Counted from the first letter of the stretch, positions 45,398-54,879 are shown. The stretch: DNA of 64,000 bases from Pseudomonas sp. AL03 (GCF_029960815.1 NZ_JASBRE010000008.1:1-64000); one strand, 5' to 3'. Translations and numbers: made by a program. Notes: a model not told the origin generated them from the letters alone.

Positions 45398-46684
45398 CTA
45401 CTCCGCTTCAAGTTGCTTGCCACGGGTTTCCGGCAGGCTCAGGGCCGCAAGGATCACCACCCCGTAGGACACCGCCGCAAAAGCACCGATGCCTACGCTC
45501 AATGGCACCGTCTGGCTCATCAAGCCGATCAACAGCGGGAACAACGCCGCCAGCGCCCGGCCAATGTTGTAGCAAAAGCCCTGACCCGAACCGCGAATCC
45601 GCGTTGGAAACAGCTCGGTCAGAAACGCGCCCATTCCGCTGAAAATCCCCGAGGCGAAGAAGCCCAACGGAAAGCCCAGCCAGAGCATCACGCCATTGCT
45701 GACCGGCAATTGGGTGTAGAGCAGAACAATGGTGAATGAGCCGACCGCGAACAGAATGAAGTTCTTTTTACGCCCGAGGATGTCAGTCAAATACGCGCTG
45801 ATGACATAGCCGACGTAGGATCCGACGATCACCATCGCCAGATAGCCACCGGTGCCGAGTACGCTCAAACCGCGCTCATTCTTCAGAAATGTCGGCAACC
45901 AGGAGGTGATTGCGTAGTAACCGCCCAGAGCACCGGTGGTCAGCACCGAAGCACGAATCGTAGTGAAGAGGATGCCAGGGGCGAAGATCTCGTAGAACTT
46001 TGCCGGGTTGCTCGGTTCCTGCTTGGCTTTGGCTTCCCGGTAGATTTCCGGGTCCTTGACCAAACGGCGGACGAAGATCACAAAAATCGCCGGCACGATG
46101 CCGAGGATGAACAGTGCGCGCCAAGCGTCTTCCGGCGGCAGCACCGAGAACAGCAGCGCATACAAGATCGCCGTCATCCCCCATCCCAGCGCCCAGCCGG
46201 ATTGCACCATGCCCACGGCCTTGCCGCGGTCCTTGGCACGAATCACTTCACCCATCAGCACGGCGCCGGCGGTCCATTCGCCACCGAAACCGAAGCCCAT
46301 CAGGGTGCGACTGATCAGTAGTTGCTCGTAGTTCTGGGCGAAACCGCAAAGGAAGGTGAAGAAGGCAAACCACAGAACCGTCAGTTGCAGGGTACGTACG
46401 CGACCGATGCGGTCGGAGAGAATCCCCGCCACCCAACCGCCGATGGCCGAGGCGATCAGGGTGCTGGTGTGAATCAGCCCTGCCTCGCCGGTGGTGATGC
46501 CCCACATCGCAATCAGGGTCGGCACCACGAAGCTGAGCATCTGGGTGTCCATGCCGTCCAGGCCATAGCCGATCTTGCAGCTCCAGAAGGTGCGGCGTTC
46601 CTGCTGATTGATGTTGCGGTACCAGTCGAAAGGTCCCGGGCGAACCGTGGCTTTGGGGATGTCGAGCGTGTCGGGCGCACTCAT
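45398..46684 (-). CDS. MFS transporter, metabolite:H+ symporter type
   Basis: A 428-residue inner-membrane protein with twelve hydrophobic segments and MFS loop motifs: GWVAGILSDRIGRVRTL (motif A, about 82-98), RTLMGFGFGGEWTAGAVL, and DILGRKKNF between segments 8 and 9. It resembles the AAHS/sialate-type symporters. It heads the pxpA-pxpB-pxpC genes on the same strand, so it may import 5-oxoproline or a precursor; that is inference. A LysR gene diverges from it across 172 nt. Confidence 0.85.
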   Translation of the reverse strand: MSAPDTLDIPKATVRPGPFDWYRNINQQERRTFWSCKIGYGLDGMDTQMLSFVVPTLIAMWGITTGEAGLIHTSTLIASAIGGWVAGILSDRIGRVRTLQLTVLWFAFFTFLCGFAQNYEQLLISRTLMGFGFGGEWTAGAVLMGEVIRAKDRGKAVGMVQSGWALGWGMTAILYALLFSVLPPEDAWRALFILGIVPAIFVIFVRRLVKDPEIYREAKAKQEPSNPAKFYEIFAPGILFTTIRASVLTTGALGGYYAITSWLPTFLKNERGLSVLGTGGYLAMVIVGSYVGYVISAYLTDILGRKKNFILFAVGSFTIVLLYTQLPVSNGVMLWLGFPLGFFASGIFSGMGAFLTELFPTRIRGSGQGFCYNIGRALAALFPLLIGLMSQTVPLSVGIGAFAAVSYGVVILAALSLPETRGKQLEAE

Positions 46685-46812
46685 GGCAAATCTCCGCGCT
46701 AATTTTATTGGTATTGTTCTGAGCCCCGACGACGCCTATCGTGGGAACCGGATGGCCTGATTTTTGAGTGCCTTGCCCTGTTAAGTCCAACTAATAAAAA
46801 CCCGCTCTAGAC

Positions 46813-46827
46813 ATAAGAAAACCTTAT
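46813..46827. promoter_or_regulatory. candidate LysR-type operator
   Basis: ATAAG-N5-CTTAT, which contains the T-N11-A dyad typical of LysR regulators, lies 30 bp upstream of the LysR start and within the divergent promoter region of the MFS-pxp operon. A wider stem ACCCGCT/AGCGGGT flanks it (about 46800-46839). Confidence 0.5.
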
Positions 46828-46856
46828 CCAACAAGCGGGTCGCACGAGCTGACCCC

Positions 46857-47771
46857 ATGAACCTGAAGTTTCTCGAGACCTTTGTCTGGGTCGCCCGACT
46901 CAAGAGTTTTCGCCTGACGGCAGACAAACTTTTCACCACCCAGGCGTCGATATCCAGCCGCATTGCAGTGCTCGAAGGCGAGCTCGGGGTGAAGCTGTTC
47001 CTGCGCGATTCACGCGGCGTGAGCCTGACGCCCGAAGGCTTGAAAGTGCTCGAATACGCCGAGCAAATGATGGACACCATGCAGGCGCTCAAACAGTCGA
47101 TCGAGACCCGTTCGAGCAAGGTCGGTCGGGTTCGCATCGGCGTGATGGACACGGTCATCCATACTTGGCTGAGCCCGTTGGTGGCGCAAATGATGGATCA
47201 CTATCCGCGGGTGGAAATCGAGCTGGTGGCCGATACCGCGCTCAACCTCTGCGATCAGCTGCAAAAAGGCTTTCTCGATCTGATCCTGCAAACCGACCTG
47301 TTGCGACAGGAAAGTGTGCGCAGCCTTGAGCTGGCCAGCCACCCGATGGGGTGGATTGTGGCCAGCAATTCGATCTACAACCGTGAGTATTCAAGCGTTG
47401 CCGATCTGGCACGCGAGCGCATCATTACTTACTCGAAAAACTCACACCCGCATCAGGACATCCTGAGTTTGATGCAGGCCAATGGCGTCATGGCGCCACG
47501 GCTCAACTGCGTGAACTCGGTATCGGCGATTACCCGTCTGCTGCGCGATGGCTTCGGCATTGGCGCGTTGCCGCCGGTGCTGGTGGCCGAAGAACTGGCA
47601 CGGGGTGAACTGACCTTGCTGACCATCGAGCAACGGCCGCCGAATTTGCAGGTGGTGGTGTCGTGGCGGGTTGGCGTGGAGTGGGTCGAGGAGATTGTTG
47701 CGTTGTGTCAGCAGGTGCTGGACAGGTATGCGCGCAAGGTGGGCGAGGATTACATAGTTCTCGCACGCTAG
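46857..47771 (+). CDS. LysR-family transcriptional regulator of the MFS-pxp operon (by position)
   Basis: A 304-residue protein with an N-terminal winged HTH (FLETFVWVARLKSFRLTADKL, TTQASISSRIAVLEGELGVKLF, residues 3-60) and an effector-binding domain from about 92. It diverges from the MFS-pxpABC genes, the classic layout of a LysR regulator and its target. The effector may be 5-oxoproline or a related amino-acid derivative, but this is inference. Confidence 0.88.
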   Translation: MNLKFLETFVWVARLKSFRLTADKLFTTQASISSRIAVLEGELGVKLFLRDSRGVSLTPEGLKVLEYAEQMMDTMQALKQSIETRSSKVGRVRIGVMDTVIHTWLSPLVAQMMDHYPRVEIELVADTALNLCDQLQKGFLDLILQTDLLRQESVRSLELASHPMGWIVASNSIYNREYSSVADLARERIITYSKNSHPHQDILSLMQANGVMAPRLNCVNSVSAITRLLRDGFGIGALPPVLVAEELARGELTLLTIEQRPPNLQVVVSWRVGVEWVEEIVALCQQVLDRYARKVGEDYIVLAR

Positions 47772-47774
47772 CCT

Positions 47775-47935
47775 TGTAGCAGCTGGCGAAGCCAGCGTTC
47801 GGTTCGGGCCGCGTTCGGACGTAGCAGTCGTCAATCCAGCCAACTCGGTTTGCCTGAAACACTGCGGTGCCTGATTTTGCGACTGCTTCGTCCGAACGCG
47901 GCCCGAACCGAACGCAGGCTTCGCCAGCTGCTACA
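47775..47935. repeat. REP-like inverted pair (family B, long arms)
   Basis: Arms of about 54 bp at each end (starting TGTAGCAGCTGGCGAAGCC) are reverse complements with few mismatches, with about 55 bp between. The arms carry an extra CGGTTCGGGCCGCGTTCGGA segment not present in the other family B copies. It lies between two convergent genes. Confidence 0.85.
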
Positions 47936-47954
47936 GGGTCTGCGCCGTTGCTGA

Positions 47955-48497
47955 TTACAACCCCCGCACATCCCGATCTTCGATCGGCCGGCTCTGGCGC
48001 AGGCGTTTGCCGCCCAGCACCACCCAGTCGATCAGCCGGAACAGGCATTCAATGCCGAACGACAACAGCAACGCCCCGCTCATGCCCCAGATCATCGCTT
48101 CCGGCGTCAGCAGAATTTGGTAGCTGTAGCCGTTCCAGGTTTCCTTGCGAATATCCGGGTCGGCCGCCAGCGCAACCTGCAGGAAGCGGATGTACCACGG
48201 GCCCTGCATGGCCTGGAACTGTTTATCAAGGGCCAGTTGACGGGTCAGCAAGGTGCTCAGGCTGTCGGCATCGCTGCGAAAAATCGGGTCTTCGCTCGCG
48301 CGGTAATGGGCCACCAGCGCCTGCATGTCACCTTTGAAGAACTGATTGGCAGTGCCCTGAAAACCGCTTAAACCGGTCTGCGCCTCTATCAGATGCGCTT
48401 CGACCCGCTTGGCGTAATCGCTGATAAACCCCGGCACCTGGACACCGATCAACAGGCCCGCCGCGAACAACACCAGCCGTAGATAACTGAGCAACAT
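47955..48497 (-). CDS. membrane protein, DUF2937-like
   Basis: A 180-residue protein with a hydrophobic N-terminal segment (about 2-20), a soluble helical middle (about 25-120, VEAHLIEAQTGLSGFQGTANQF) and a second membrane segment near 135-155 (AMIWGMSGALLLSFGIECLF). It resembles the DUF2937 family; the function is unknown. ATG 48497 has AAGGA upstream, so it is preferred over a TTG 9 nt earlier. It is the third gene of a run of three on the minus strand (12 nt after the amidotransferase gene). Confidence 0.75.
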   Translation of the reverse strand: MLLSYLRLVLFAAGLLIGVQVPGFISDYAKRVEAHLIEAQTGLSGFQGTANQFFKGDMQALVAHYRASEDPIFRSDADSLSTLLTRQLALDKQFQAMQGPWYIRFLQVALAADPDIRKETWNGYSYQILLTPEAMIWGMSGALLLSFGIECLFRLIDWVVLGGKRLRQSRPIEDRDVRGL

Positions 48498-48509
48498 GAG
48501 GGGCAATCC

Positions 48510-49286
48510 TTATTCGGTCTTGCCTTGGCTGACGCATTCACCGCGTCGCCAGAGGCTCCATTGGCCCGGTTCGTAGCGGGTCCAGGTTTCGTTTTCGGTC
48601 AAGGGTTCGGTGGCGATCACCGTGACCACGTCGTTGGGTGTGGTTTCGGCCTGGAAGTCGACGATCACATCGACGTCCTTCAAGCGCGCCGGGCCGAATG
48701 GCGCGCGACGGGTGATTTGCGCCAGCTTGGTCGAGCAATAGCAGAACAACCAATCGCCGTCGCTGAGCAGGCAGTTGAACACGCCTTTGCTGCGGTATTC
48801 GGCGCAGGCGGCTACCAGGTCTGGCAGCAGTTCTTCGACCTCTACCGGTTCCGGGAACGCCGCGCGCACGCGGTTAAGCACATCGCAGAACGCCGCTTCG
48901 CTGTCGGTATCGCCGACCGGGCGGTAAAAACTCTTGATCGGTTGAAACTCCGCGAGCTGACCGTTGTGGGCGAAACACCAATTGCGCCCCCACAGTTCAC
49001 GCACGAACGGATGGGTGTTGGACAGGCAAACCTTGCCAACATTGGCCTGACGGATGTGCCCGATCACTACTTCGCTCTTGATCGGATAGCGCTGCACCAG
49101 GTTGGCGACTTCGGACTCACTGCTTGCCGCCGGGTCCTGAAACAGGCGCAGGCCACGGCCCTCGTAAAAGGCGATGCCCCAACCGTCACGGTGCGGACCG
49201 GTGCGGCCGCCGCGCTGCATCAGCCCGGTGAAACTGAACACGATATCGGTCGGCACATTGGCGCTCATGCCCAATAACTCACACAT
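48510..49286 (-). CDS. class II glutamine amidotransferase (YafJ-like)
   Basis: A 258-residue Ntn-type amidotransferase. The start at 49286 puts the nucleophile Cys at position 2 ([20 protein letters not shown]), as the family requires after Met removal. Other words: [46 protein letters not shown] and [13 protein letters not shown]. It hydrolyses glutamine to release ammonia, but no synthase domain is present, so the acceptor is unknown. It sits between a membrane protein gene and a DUF2937-like gene, both membrane bound. Confidence 0.9.
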   Translation of the reverse strand: MCELLGMSANVPTDIVFSFTGLMQRGGRTGPHRDGWGIAFYEGRGLRLFQDPAASSESEVANLVQRYPIKSEVVIGHIRQANVGKVCLSNTHPFVRELWGRNWCFAHNGQLAEFQPIKSFYRPVGDTDSEAAFCDVLNRVRAAFPEPVEVEELLPDLVAACAEYRSKGVFNCLLSDGDWLFCYCSTKLAQITRRAPFGPARLKDVDVIVDFQAETTPNDVVTVIATEPLTENETWTRYEPGQWSLWRRGECVSQGKTE

Positions 49287-49318
49287 GCTCGGATTCTCGC
49301 TGAAAGGCAGGGGCAAGG

Positions 49319-49807
49319 TTACAGACGTGGTTCAACCCGCAAACGCTGAGGGTTGCTCGGTACCGGTGGACGACCGTAACGATCATCGCCCGCACCGCCG
49401 AAATACTGATCCTCTTCAGGGTCATCGGCCCGGGCCGCAGCCTTGGCAGCGGCAGCCTGTTCCTTGCGAGCGTTGGACGCACGTTCGATAGGGAAACGGA
49501 TCGCCACAAATACCAGGTAAATGCCGAAGACGATCATGCCGTACATGAACAGGTCGGAAACCGCCCGCCAGGCGTTGTTGCCGACCTTGAACATTAGATC
49601 AAGGGCAGTAATGGCGATGGCCGGAGCGACCTTTTCCTTCACCGGGTCGATGATGGTGGGGCTGAACAGCAACACGGCAACCAGCAGCCGCAGCGGCTCA
49701 CGCAGCCAGCGCCACATCCAGCGGGTCAAGCGCATCCACACCAACAGGCAGCCCAAAGCGGCAAAGGCGTAGAGGCCCCAAGCGATCAGATAGTCGTTCT
49801 CGGTCAT
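49319..49807 (-). CDS. membrane protein of unknown function
   Basis: A 162-residue protein with about three membrane segments (near 6-25, 38-58 and 82-103) and a charged Ala/Lys/Asp-rich C-terminal tail (about 110-162). No catalytic motif is seen. ATG 49807 gives [18 protein letters not shown]; an ATG 9 nt upstream is also possible. It is the first gene of the minus-strand run with the amidotransferase (32 nt gap) and the DUF2937-like gene. Confidence 0.7.
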   Translation of the reverse strand: MTENDYLIAWGLYAFAALGCLLVWMRLTRWMWRWLREPLRLLVAVLLFSPTIIDPVKEKVAPAIAITALDLMFKVGNNAWRAVSDLFMYGMIVFGIYLVFVAIRFPIERASNARKEQAAAAKAAARADDPEEDQYFGGAGDDRYGRPPVPSNPQRLRVEPRL

Positions 49808-49917
49808 GGTGTCCATGGCAAGGCAGGCAAAGAGGCGCTTATAGTAACGACTTTTCGCACGTCAGGCTTGCCCGCCGTCTGCGAGACCCCTTTTCGTAAA
49901 CCGCTCGAGAGTCCTTC

Positions 49918-51972
49918 ATGCCCTTATCCGTCAACGTTTGCGACGCTCCCATTGCCCACAAGGCCGAAGGCGACGACCCGTATGCCTGGCTGCAGGAACG
50001 CGACACCGACGCTGTGCTCGACTACCTGAAAGCGGAAAACAGCTATCAAGAGGCGCAAACCGCCGATCAGGCCGCGCTGCGTGAAACCCTGTTCCAGGAG
50101 ATCAAGGGCCGAATTCTCGAAACCGACCTGTCCTTGCCCTCCCCTTGGGGTCCATACCTGTATTACACGCGCACCACGGCGGGTGATGAATACGCCCGTC
50201 ACTACCGCTGCCCGCGCCCGGCCGATGACAGCCTGCAGCTCGACGAAAGCCAGGAACAGCTGCTGTTGGACCCGAATGCGTTGGCCAAAGGCGGCTTCTT
50301 TTCCTTGGGCGCGTTCAGTATCAGCCCGGACCACCAGCGCCTGGCCTACAGCATCGACGCCACGGGCGATGAGATTTACACGCTGTTCGTGAAGGAGTTG
50401 TCCAACGGCCGTGTCAGCGAACTGGAATTCCAGGACTGCGACGGCAGCATGACCTGGGCCAACGACAGCCTGACCTTGTTCTTCGGCGAGCTGGACGAGA
50501 CCCATCGCCCGCACAAACTGTTCCGCTATCGGCTGGACGGTACAGCGGCTGAAGAAGTGTTCCATGAGCAGGACGGTCGATTCTTCATGCATTGCTACCG
50601 CTCGAGCTCCGAGCAGCAATTGCTGCTGTCCCTGGGCAGCAAGACCACCAGCGAAGTCTGGGTGCTCGACGCGTTCCAGCCGCAGCAAGCTTTTACCTGT
50701 ATCGCACCGAGGGTTGAAGACCATGAGTACGACGTCGACCACGGCGCGCTCGACGGTCAATGGACCTGGTTCATTCGCACCAACCGCGACGGTATCAACT
50801 TTGCCCTGTACCACGCCGTCGACACCGGCGTGGCGCCGACCGAGGCCGATTGGCAGAACCTGATCCCGCACAGCGACACGGTGATGATCGACGGCATGAG
50901 CCTCAACGCCGGGGCCATGACCCTGAGCCTGCGGGTCGGTGGCTTGCCAGTGATTGAAGTTCATCCGCAAGACCTGCCCAGCTACCGTGTGCAACTACCG
51001 GATGCGGCCTACAGCCTTCACGTGCAAAACAGCCTGGAATTCGTCAGCGACAGGATCCGCCTGCGCTACGAAGCGTTGAACCGTCCGGCGCAAATCCGCC
51101 AGCTTGAGCTGGGCAGCGGCGAGCAGAAAGTCCTCAAGGAAACCCCGGTGCTCGGGCCGTTCGACGCCGATGCCTACGTCAGTCAGCGTCTGTGGGCGAC
51201 GGCACCGGACGGTACGAAAGTGCCGATCAGTTTCGTCGTCAAACGCGAAGCACTTGGCAAGCCGACGCCGCTTTATCTGTACGGCTATGGCGCCTACGGT
51301 GAAAGCCTCGACCCGTGGTTCTCCCACGCGCGTTTGAGTCTGCTGGATCGTGGCGTGGCATTCGCCATCGCTCACGTGCGGGGCGGCGGTGAACTGGGCG
51401 AAGCCTGGTATCGCGCTGGCAAGCAGGAACACAAGCACAATACCTTCAGCGACTTCATCGCCTGCGCCGAACACCTGATCGCCGAGGGCTTCACCACATC
51501 ACAGCAATTGGCGATCAGCGGCGGCAGTGCCGGCGGTCTGCTGATCGGCGCGGTGCTCAATCAGCGGCCGGAGCTGTTCGGCGTAGCGATTGCCGAAGTA
51601 CCGTTCGTCGACGTGCTGAACACCATGCTCGACCCGGATCTGCCGTTAACCGTCACCGAATACGACGAGTGGGGCAATCCTGAAGAGCCAGAGGTCTATG
51701 AGCGAATCAAGGCCTACGCCCCGTACGAAAATGTCACCGCGCAAGCCTATCCGGCGACCCTGGTGATTGCCGGCTACAACGATAGCCGCGTGCAGTACTG
51801 GGAAGCAGCCAAGTGGGTGGCAAAATTACGCGCGACCAAAACCGACACCCATCCCCTGCTGCTCAGGACCGAATTGGGTGCCGGGCATGGCGGGATGAGC
51901 GGTCGTTATCAGGGATTGCGTGACGTAGCACTCGAATACGCATTTGTTTTCAAGGTTTTGGGCATCGCCTGA
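49918..51972 (+). CDS. ptrB: S9 serine peptidase, oligopeptidase B type
   Basis: A 684-residue prolyl-oligopeptidase-fold enzyme with an N-terminal beta-propeller lid (about 70-400) and a C-terminal alpha/beta hydrolase domain. The catalytic triad is in place: Ser537 (GGSAGG), Asp622 (GYNDSRV) and His657 (GAGHGG). Oligopeptidase B cleaves short peptides after basic residues. Words such as YYTRTTAGDEYARHYR and YLYGYGAYGESLDPWFS fit that group rather than true prolyl oligopeptidase. No signal peptide, so cytoplasmic. It stands alone. Confidence 0.88.
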   Translation: MPLSVNVCDAPIAHKAEGDDPYAWLQERDTDAVLDYLKAENSYQEAQTADQAALRETLFQEIKGRILETDLSLPSPWGPYLYYTRTTAGDEYARHYRCPRPADDSLQLDESQEQLLLDPNALAKGGFFSLGAFSISPDHQRLAYSIDATGDEIYTLFVKELSNGRVSELEFQDCDGSMTWANDSLTLFFGELDETHRPHKLFRYRLDGTAAEEVFHEQDGRFFMHCYRSSSEQQLLLSLGSKTTSEVWVLDAFQPQQAFTCIAPRVEDHEYDVDHGALDGQWTWFIRTNRDGINFALYHAVDTGVAPTEADWQNLIPHSDTVMIDGMSLNAGAMTLSLRVGGLPVIEVHPQDLPSYRVQLPDAAYSLHVQNSLEFVSDRIRLRYEALNRPAQIRQLELGSGEQKVLKETPVLGPFDADAYVSQRLWATAPDGTKVPISFVVKREALGKPTPLYLYGYGAYGESLDPWFSHARLSLLDRGVAFAIAHVRGGGELGEAWYRAGKQEHKHNTFSDFIACAEHLIAEGFTTSQQLAISGGSAGGLLIGAVLNQRPELFGVAIAEVPFVDVLNTMLDPDLPLTVTEYDEWGNPEEPEVYERIKAYAPYENVTAQAYPATLVIAGYNDSRVQYWEAAKWVAKLRATKTDTHPLLLRTELGAGHGGMSGRYQGLRDVALEYAFVFKVLGIA

Positions 51973-52035
51973 GGAACTCCGTTCGGCGTGCCGGTCTTAA
52001 CACCAGTACGCCGGGCCCTGCCTACACGCTATCCT

Positions 52036-52168
52036 TGTAGCAGCTGGCGAAGCCTGCGTTCGGCTGCGCAGCAGTCGTAAATGCGGATACCGCGGATTAA
52101 ATGAAACACCGCGGCGTCTGATTTTACGACTGCTGCGCAGCCGAACGCAGGCTTCGCCAGCTGCTACA
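52036..52168. repeat. REP-like inverted pair (family B)
   Basis: TGTAGCAGCTGGCGAAGCCT and 20 further bases (from 52036) are mirrored at the right end with near-perfect identity. The middle segment also holds a shorter dyad. It fills most of the 275-base gap after the peptidase gene. Confidence 0.88.
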
Positions 52169-52247
52169 TGGGATCGTGGGTGGCCAGTATCATTGACCTT
52201 AGCCAGGCCCGGACCAGCAACAGACACACGAAAAAGACCGTGACGAC

Positions 52248-52721
52248 ATGTCAGAACCGACCTTACTGAACAACGAAATTCGTGACTGGCTGATGGACTG
52301 TGGCCTGTTCGATCAACTGCTGCCGGCGGACTTCGCCGCTGCCTCGGGTTACTTCAGCATCAGCACCATTGCTCAGGGCGAAGAGATTTTCCATGAGGGC
52401 GATGCCGGCAGCTTCATGTGCATCATCCACACCGGCCAGGTGGCGGTGCAGAAAACCAACAGCGACGGGCAACGGGTGACCATGGCAACGTTGCGCAGTG
52501 GTCGGGCGTTCGGCGAAATGGCCGTACTTGACGGCGAACGACGTTCAGCCAGTTGCGTGGCCGCGAGCAATTGCCAGTTGCTCAATCTGGGTAAGGACTC
52601 GATGGAAAAGATGCTCAACGATGCACCGAAAATCGCCGCCAAAGTCATCCGCGCCCTTGCCGTTTCCCTCTCCAAACGCCTGCGCATGGCCGACGGACAA
52701 CTGCTCTCGCAGCAGGTTTAA
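52248..52721 (+). CDS. cyclic-nucleotide-binding domain protein
   Basis: A 157-residue protein made of one cNMP-binding domain of the CRP type (about 25-150), with no DNA-binding HTH or output domain. The phosphate-binding cassette FGEMAVLDGERRSAS keeps the Glu and Arg that contact the cyclic nucleotide. It may be a sensor acting through protein contacts. It ends with a 4-nt overlap with a convergent small secreted protein gene. Confidence 0.85.
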   Translation: MSEPTLLNNEIRDWLMDCGLFDQLLPADFAAASGYFSISTIAQGEEIFHEGDAGSFMCIIHTGQVAVQKTNSDGQRVTMATLRSGRAFGEMAVLDGERRSASCVAASNCQLLNLGKDSMEKMLNDAPKIAAKVIRALAVSLSKRLRMADGQLLSQQV

Positions 52722-53008
52722 CCGCCGGGTGATTTGGTTTTCGACGAGTTTTGCTCCAGCCCCGGCAGCGGCTGGTCCTTGGTGGGCGGGCTAGGCATTT
52801 CAATGGGCACCAACGGCGGACCGCCACTGCCCGGGCCAACCTTGGGCACGCTGGTCGGAGTGATTTGCGGGTACGGTGTCGGGGTCGCAGTACCGGGCGA
52901 ACCGGGCAGGGGTGCGGGGTTGGTGGGAATGGTTTGCAGCGCCTGGGCCTGCACTGCAGTTATCGAGAGCGCGGCCAAGGCAATGACCGTTAGAATGGTG
53001 CGCTTCAT
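52718..53008 (-). CDS. small secreted Pro-rich protein
   Basis: A 96-residue protein with a signal peptide (MKRTILTVIALAALSITAVQA) and a mature chain of about 75 residues that is low complexity, with 20 or more prolines (PTNPAPLPGSPG, GGPPLVPIEMPSPP). It is probably unfolded and periplasmic or surface located. GGAG lies 7 nt before ATG 53008. Function unknown. It overlaps the convergent cNMP-binding gene by 4 nt. Confidence 0.68.
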   Translation of the reverse strand: MKRTILTVIALAALSITAVQAQALQTIPTNPAPLPGSPGTATPTPYPQITPTSVPKVGPGSGGPPLVPIEMPSPPTKDQPLPGLEQNSSKTKSPGG

Positions 53009-53106
53009 CAATGGCTCCGTTGGCCTTGGTGTCTTTTTGCAGGCTACTCCCAACGGCGCGTGTTTGCCTTCCTCCTCTTTTGCCAACTTCTCCTCAAGTG
53101 AGTCCC

Positions 53107-53793
53107 ATGAAACGTTTCGTTCTGCTCGACACCACTCCAATACCTGAAAATGGCGGTGCCTTGTGCCTGTTCGAATACGGTGAGGATTTTGTCATCAAGA
53201 TCCAGGGCGGCGACGGCGGGCAACTGATGAACACCCGCATGCACGGCTCCGAAGATGCGCTGGCGGAGATCCCGTGCCGTAAAGTGGCCGGCCGGCCGAA
53301 TTCGCGCGTGCTGATCGGCGGCCTGGGCATGGGCTTCACCCTCGCCTCGGCCCTCAAGCACCTGGGCAAGACCGCTGAAGTGGTCGTCGCCGAACTGGTG
53401 CCGGGGGTGGTGGAGTGGAACCGTGGACCGCTGGGCGAGAAAGCCGGGAACCCGCTGCTCGACCCGCGTACGGTCATTCGCATGGAAGACGTGGCCAACG
53501 TGCTACAAGCCGAGCCACAAGGTTTCGACGCGATCATGCTCGACGTCGACAACGGCCCCGAAGGCCTGACCCAGAAGGCCAACAGCTGGCTCTACTCCGC
53601 TGGTGGCCTGAGCGCCTGCGCCAAGGCCCTGCGGCCCAAAGGAGTGCTGGCCGTATGGTCTGCGAGCGCTGACCGACAGTTTTCCGACAAACTGAAGAAG
53701 GCCGGCTTCAAGGCCGAGGAAGTCCAAGTCTTCGCCCACGGCAACAAAGGTACCCGTCACACCATCTGGATTGCCGAGAAGCTCAAGGGCTGA
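53107..53793 (+). CDS. spermidine-synthase-like methyltransferase-fold protein
   Basis: A 228-residue Rossmann protein with VLIGGLGMGFTLASAL (glycine loop, about 76-91), acidic VVVAELVPGVVEWN, and IMLDVDNGPEGL where spermidine synthases carry their catalytic Asp. It lacks the N-terminal beta domain of true spermidine synthase. It may bind SAM or a related nucleoside, but the reaction is unknown. ATG 53107 fixes the start. Confidence 0.78.
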   Translation: MKRFVLLDTTPIPENGGALCLFEYGEDFVIKIQGGDGGQLMNTRMHGSEDALAEIPCRKVAGRPNSRVLIGGLGMGFTLASALKHLGKTAEVVVAELVPGVVEWNRGPLGEKAGNPLLDPRTVIRMEDVANVLQAEPQGFDAIMLDVDNGPEGLTQKANSWLYSAGGLSACAKALRPKGVLAVWSASADRQFSDKLKKAGFKAEEVQVFAHGNKGTRHTIWIAEKLKG

Positions 53794-53841
53794 GCTAAAC
53801 TGCGTTTATTACCGTCATTAGTCTTTTACAAAGGTGAACCC

Positions 53842-54216
53842 ATGAGTTCGTCAACGCCTCCGTCCAACACGTCGAAGCTGGACCGCATCCTTGCTGACAA
53901 CCAGCGCGACAAGGAAATGGGTTACCGCGACAAGGCCCTGAAAATGTACCCGCACGTGTGCGGTCGCTGCGCCCGTGAGTTTTCCGGCAAGCGCCTGAGC
54001 GAACTGACCGTGCACCACCGCGACCACAACCACGACAACAACCCTCAGGACGGCTCGAACTGGGAGCTGTTGTGCCTGTATTGCCACGACAACGAACACT
54101 CGCGGTACACCGACCAGCAGTATTTTGGTGAAGGCTCGCTGAGCTCGCCGAAAATCGCCAAAGCGACGCATAACCCGTTTGCGGCGTTGGCGGGGTTGAT
54201 GAAGAAAGAAGACTGA
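53842..54216 (+). CDS. yajD: YajD-family HNH nuclease-like protein
   Basis: A 124-residue protein with an HNH core: CGRCAREF (first Cys pair), LTVHHRDHNHDNNPQDGSNWELLCLYCHDNEH (His-His, Asn and second Cys pair). The zinc ribbon cysteines and the HHRDHN active-site word are complete. YajD proteins are conserved in gammaproteobacteria but the physiological role is not established. An AAGGTG site precedes the ATG. Confidence 0.88.
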   Translation: MSSSTPPSNTSKLDRILADNQRDKEMGYRDKALKMYPHVCGRCAREFSGKRLSELTVHHRDHNHDNNPQDGSNWELLCLYCHDNEHSRYTDQQYFGEGSLSSPKIAKATHNPFAALAGLMKKED

Positions 54217-54225
54217 GCCCCGCAT

Positions 54226-54255
54226 GATCGTTCCCACCAGAGCGTGGGAGCGATC
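54226..54255. repeat. REP-like inverted repeat (family D)
   Basis: GATCGTTCCCACCAG pairs with the following AGCGTGGGAGCGATC with mismatches. Related copies are at 55268-55295 and 57775-57803. Confidence 0.75.
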
Positions 54256-54316
54256 ACCGAACACCCCTCCCCCAATCCCCGTATAATCGCCGTTTTTTCC
54301 CCGAAGGCACCCGCTC

Positions 54317-54787
54317 GTGGCAGACAAACGGTACAGCTGCATTGGTTTGTATAACCCCAAATCACCGGAGAACGTCGGTTCGGTGATGCGCGCCGCTGGC
54401 TGTTATGGCGTGGCGTCCGTGTTCTACACCGGCAAGCGCTATGAACGCGCCGCCGACTTCGTCACCGACACCAAGCGAGTCCACTACGACATTCCGCTGA
54501 TCGGCATCGACGACCTGAAAAAAATCCTGCCGCTGGGCTGCGTCCCGGTCGCTGTGGAATTGGTGGACGGCGCCCGTTCGCTGCCGGAATACACGCACCC
54601 GGACCGCGCGCTGTACATTTTTGGCCCGGAAGACGGCTCGCTGGATAAAGAGATTCGTGACTGGTGCGAAGACGTGGTCTACATCCCGACCACCGGCTGC
54701 ATGAACCTGGCGGCCACCGTCAACGTCGTGCTCTATGACCGCCTGTCCAAGGGACTCAACACCCGTTCCGGGGCGAAGTTTCGCTGA
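54317..54787 (+). CDS. SpoU/TrmH-family RNA 2'-O-methyltransferase
   Basis: A 156-residue SPOUT-fold enzyme that transfers a methyl group from SAM to a ribose 2'-OH in RNA. Motif 1 (NPKSPENVGSVMRAAGCYG), motif 2 (YIFGPEDGSLDKEI) and motif 3 (IPTTGCMNLAATVNVVLYDRL) are all present; Asn and Arg of motif 1 are intact. The length fits single-domain TrmL-like enzymes; which RNA is modified is not shown. The start is GTG. Confidence 0.88.
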   Translation: MADKRYSCIGLYNPKSPENVGSVMRAAGCYGVASVFYTGKRYERAADFVTDTKRVHYDIPLIGIDDLKKILPLGCVPVAVELVDGARSLPEYTHPDRALYIFGPEDGSLDKEIRDWCEDVVYIPTTGCMNLAATVNVVLYDRLSKGLNTRSGAKFR

Positions 54788-54879
54788 CTCACCGAACATC
54801 CGATGGAACAAGCCGCCCACCTCGGCAGTCAGCTTAATTATCTATTGTTGAAGCAGCTATTCCAGCCAGGAGACAGATC

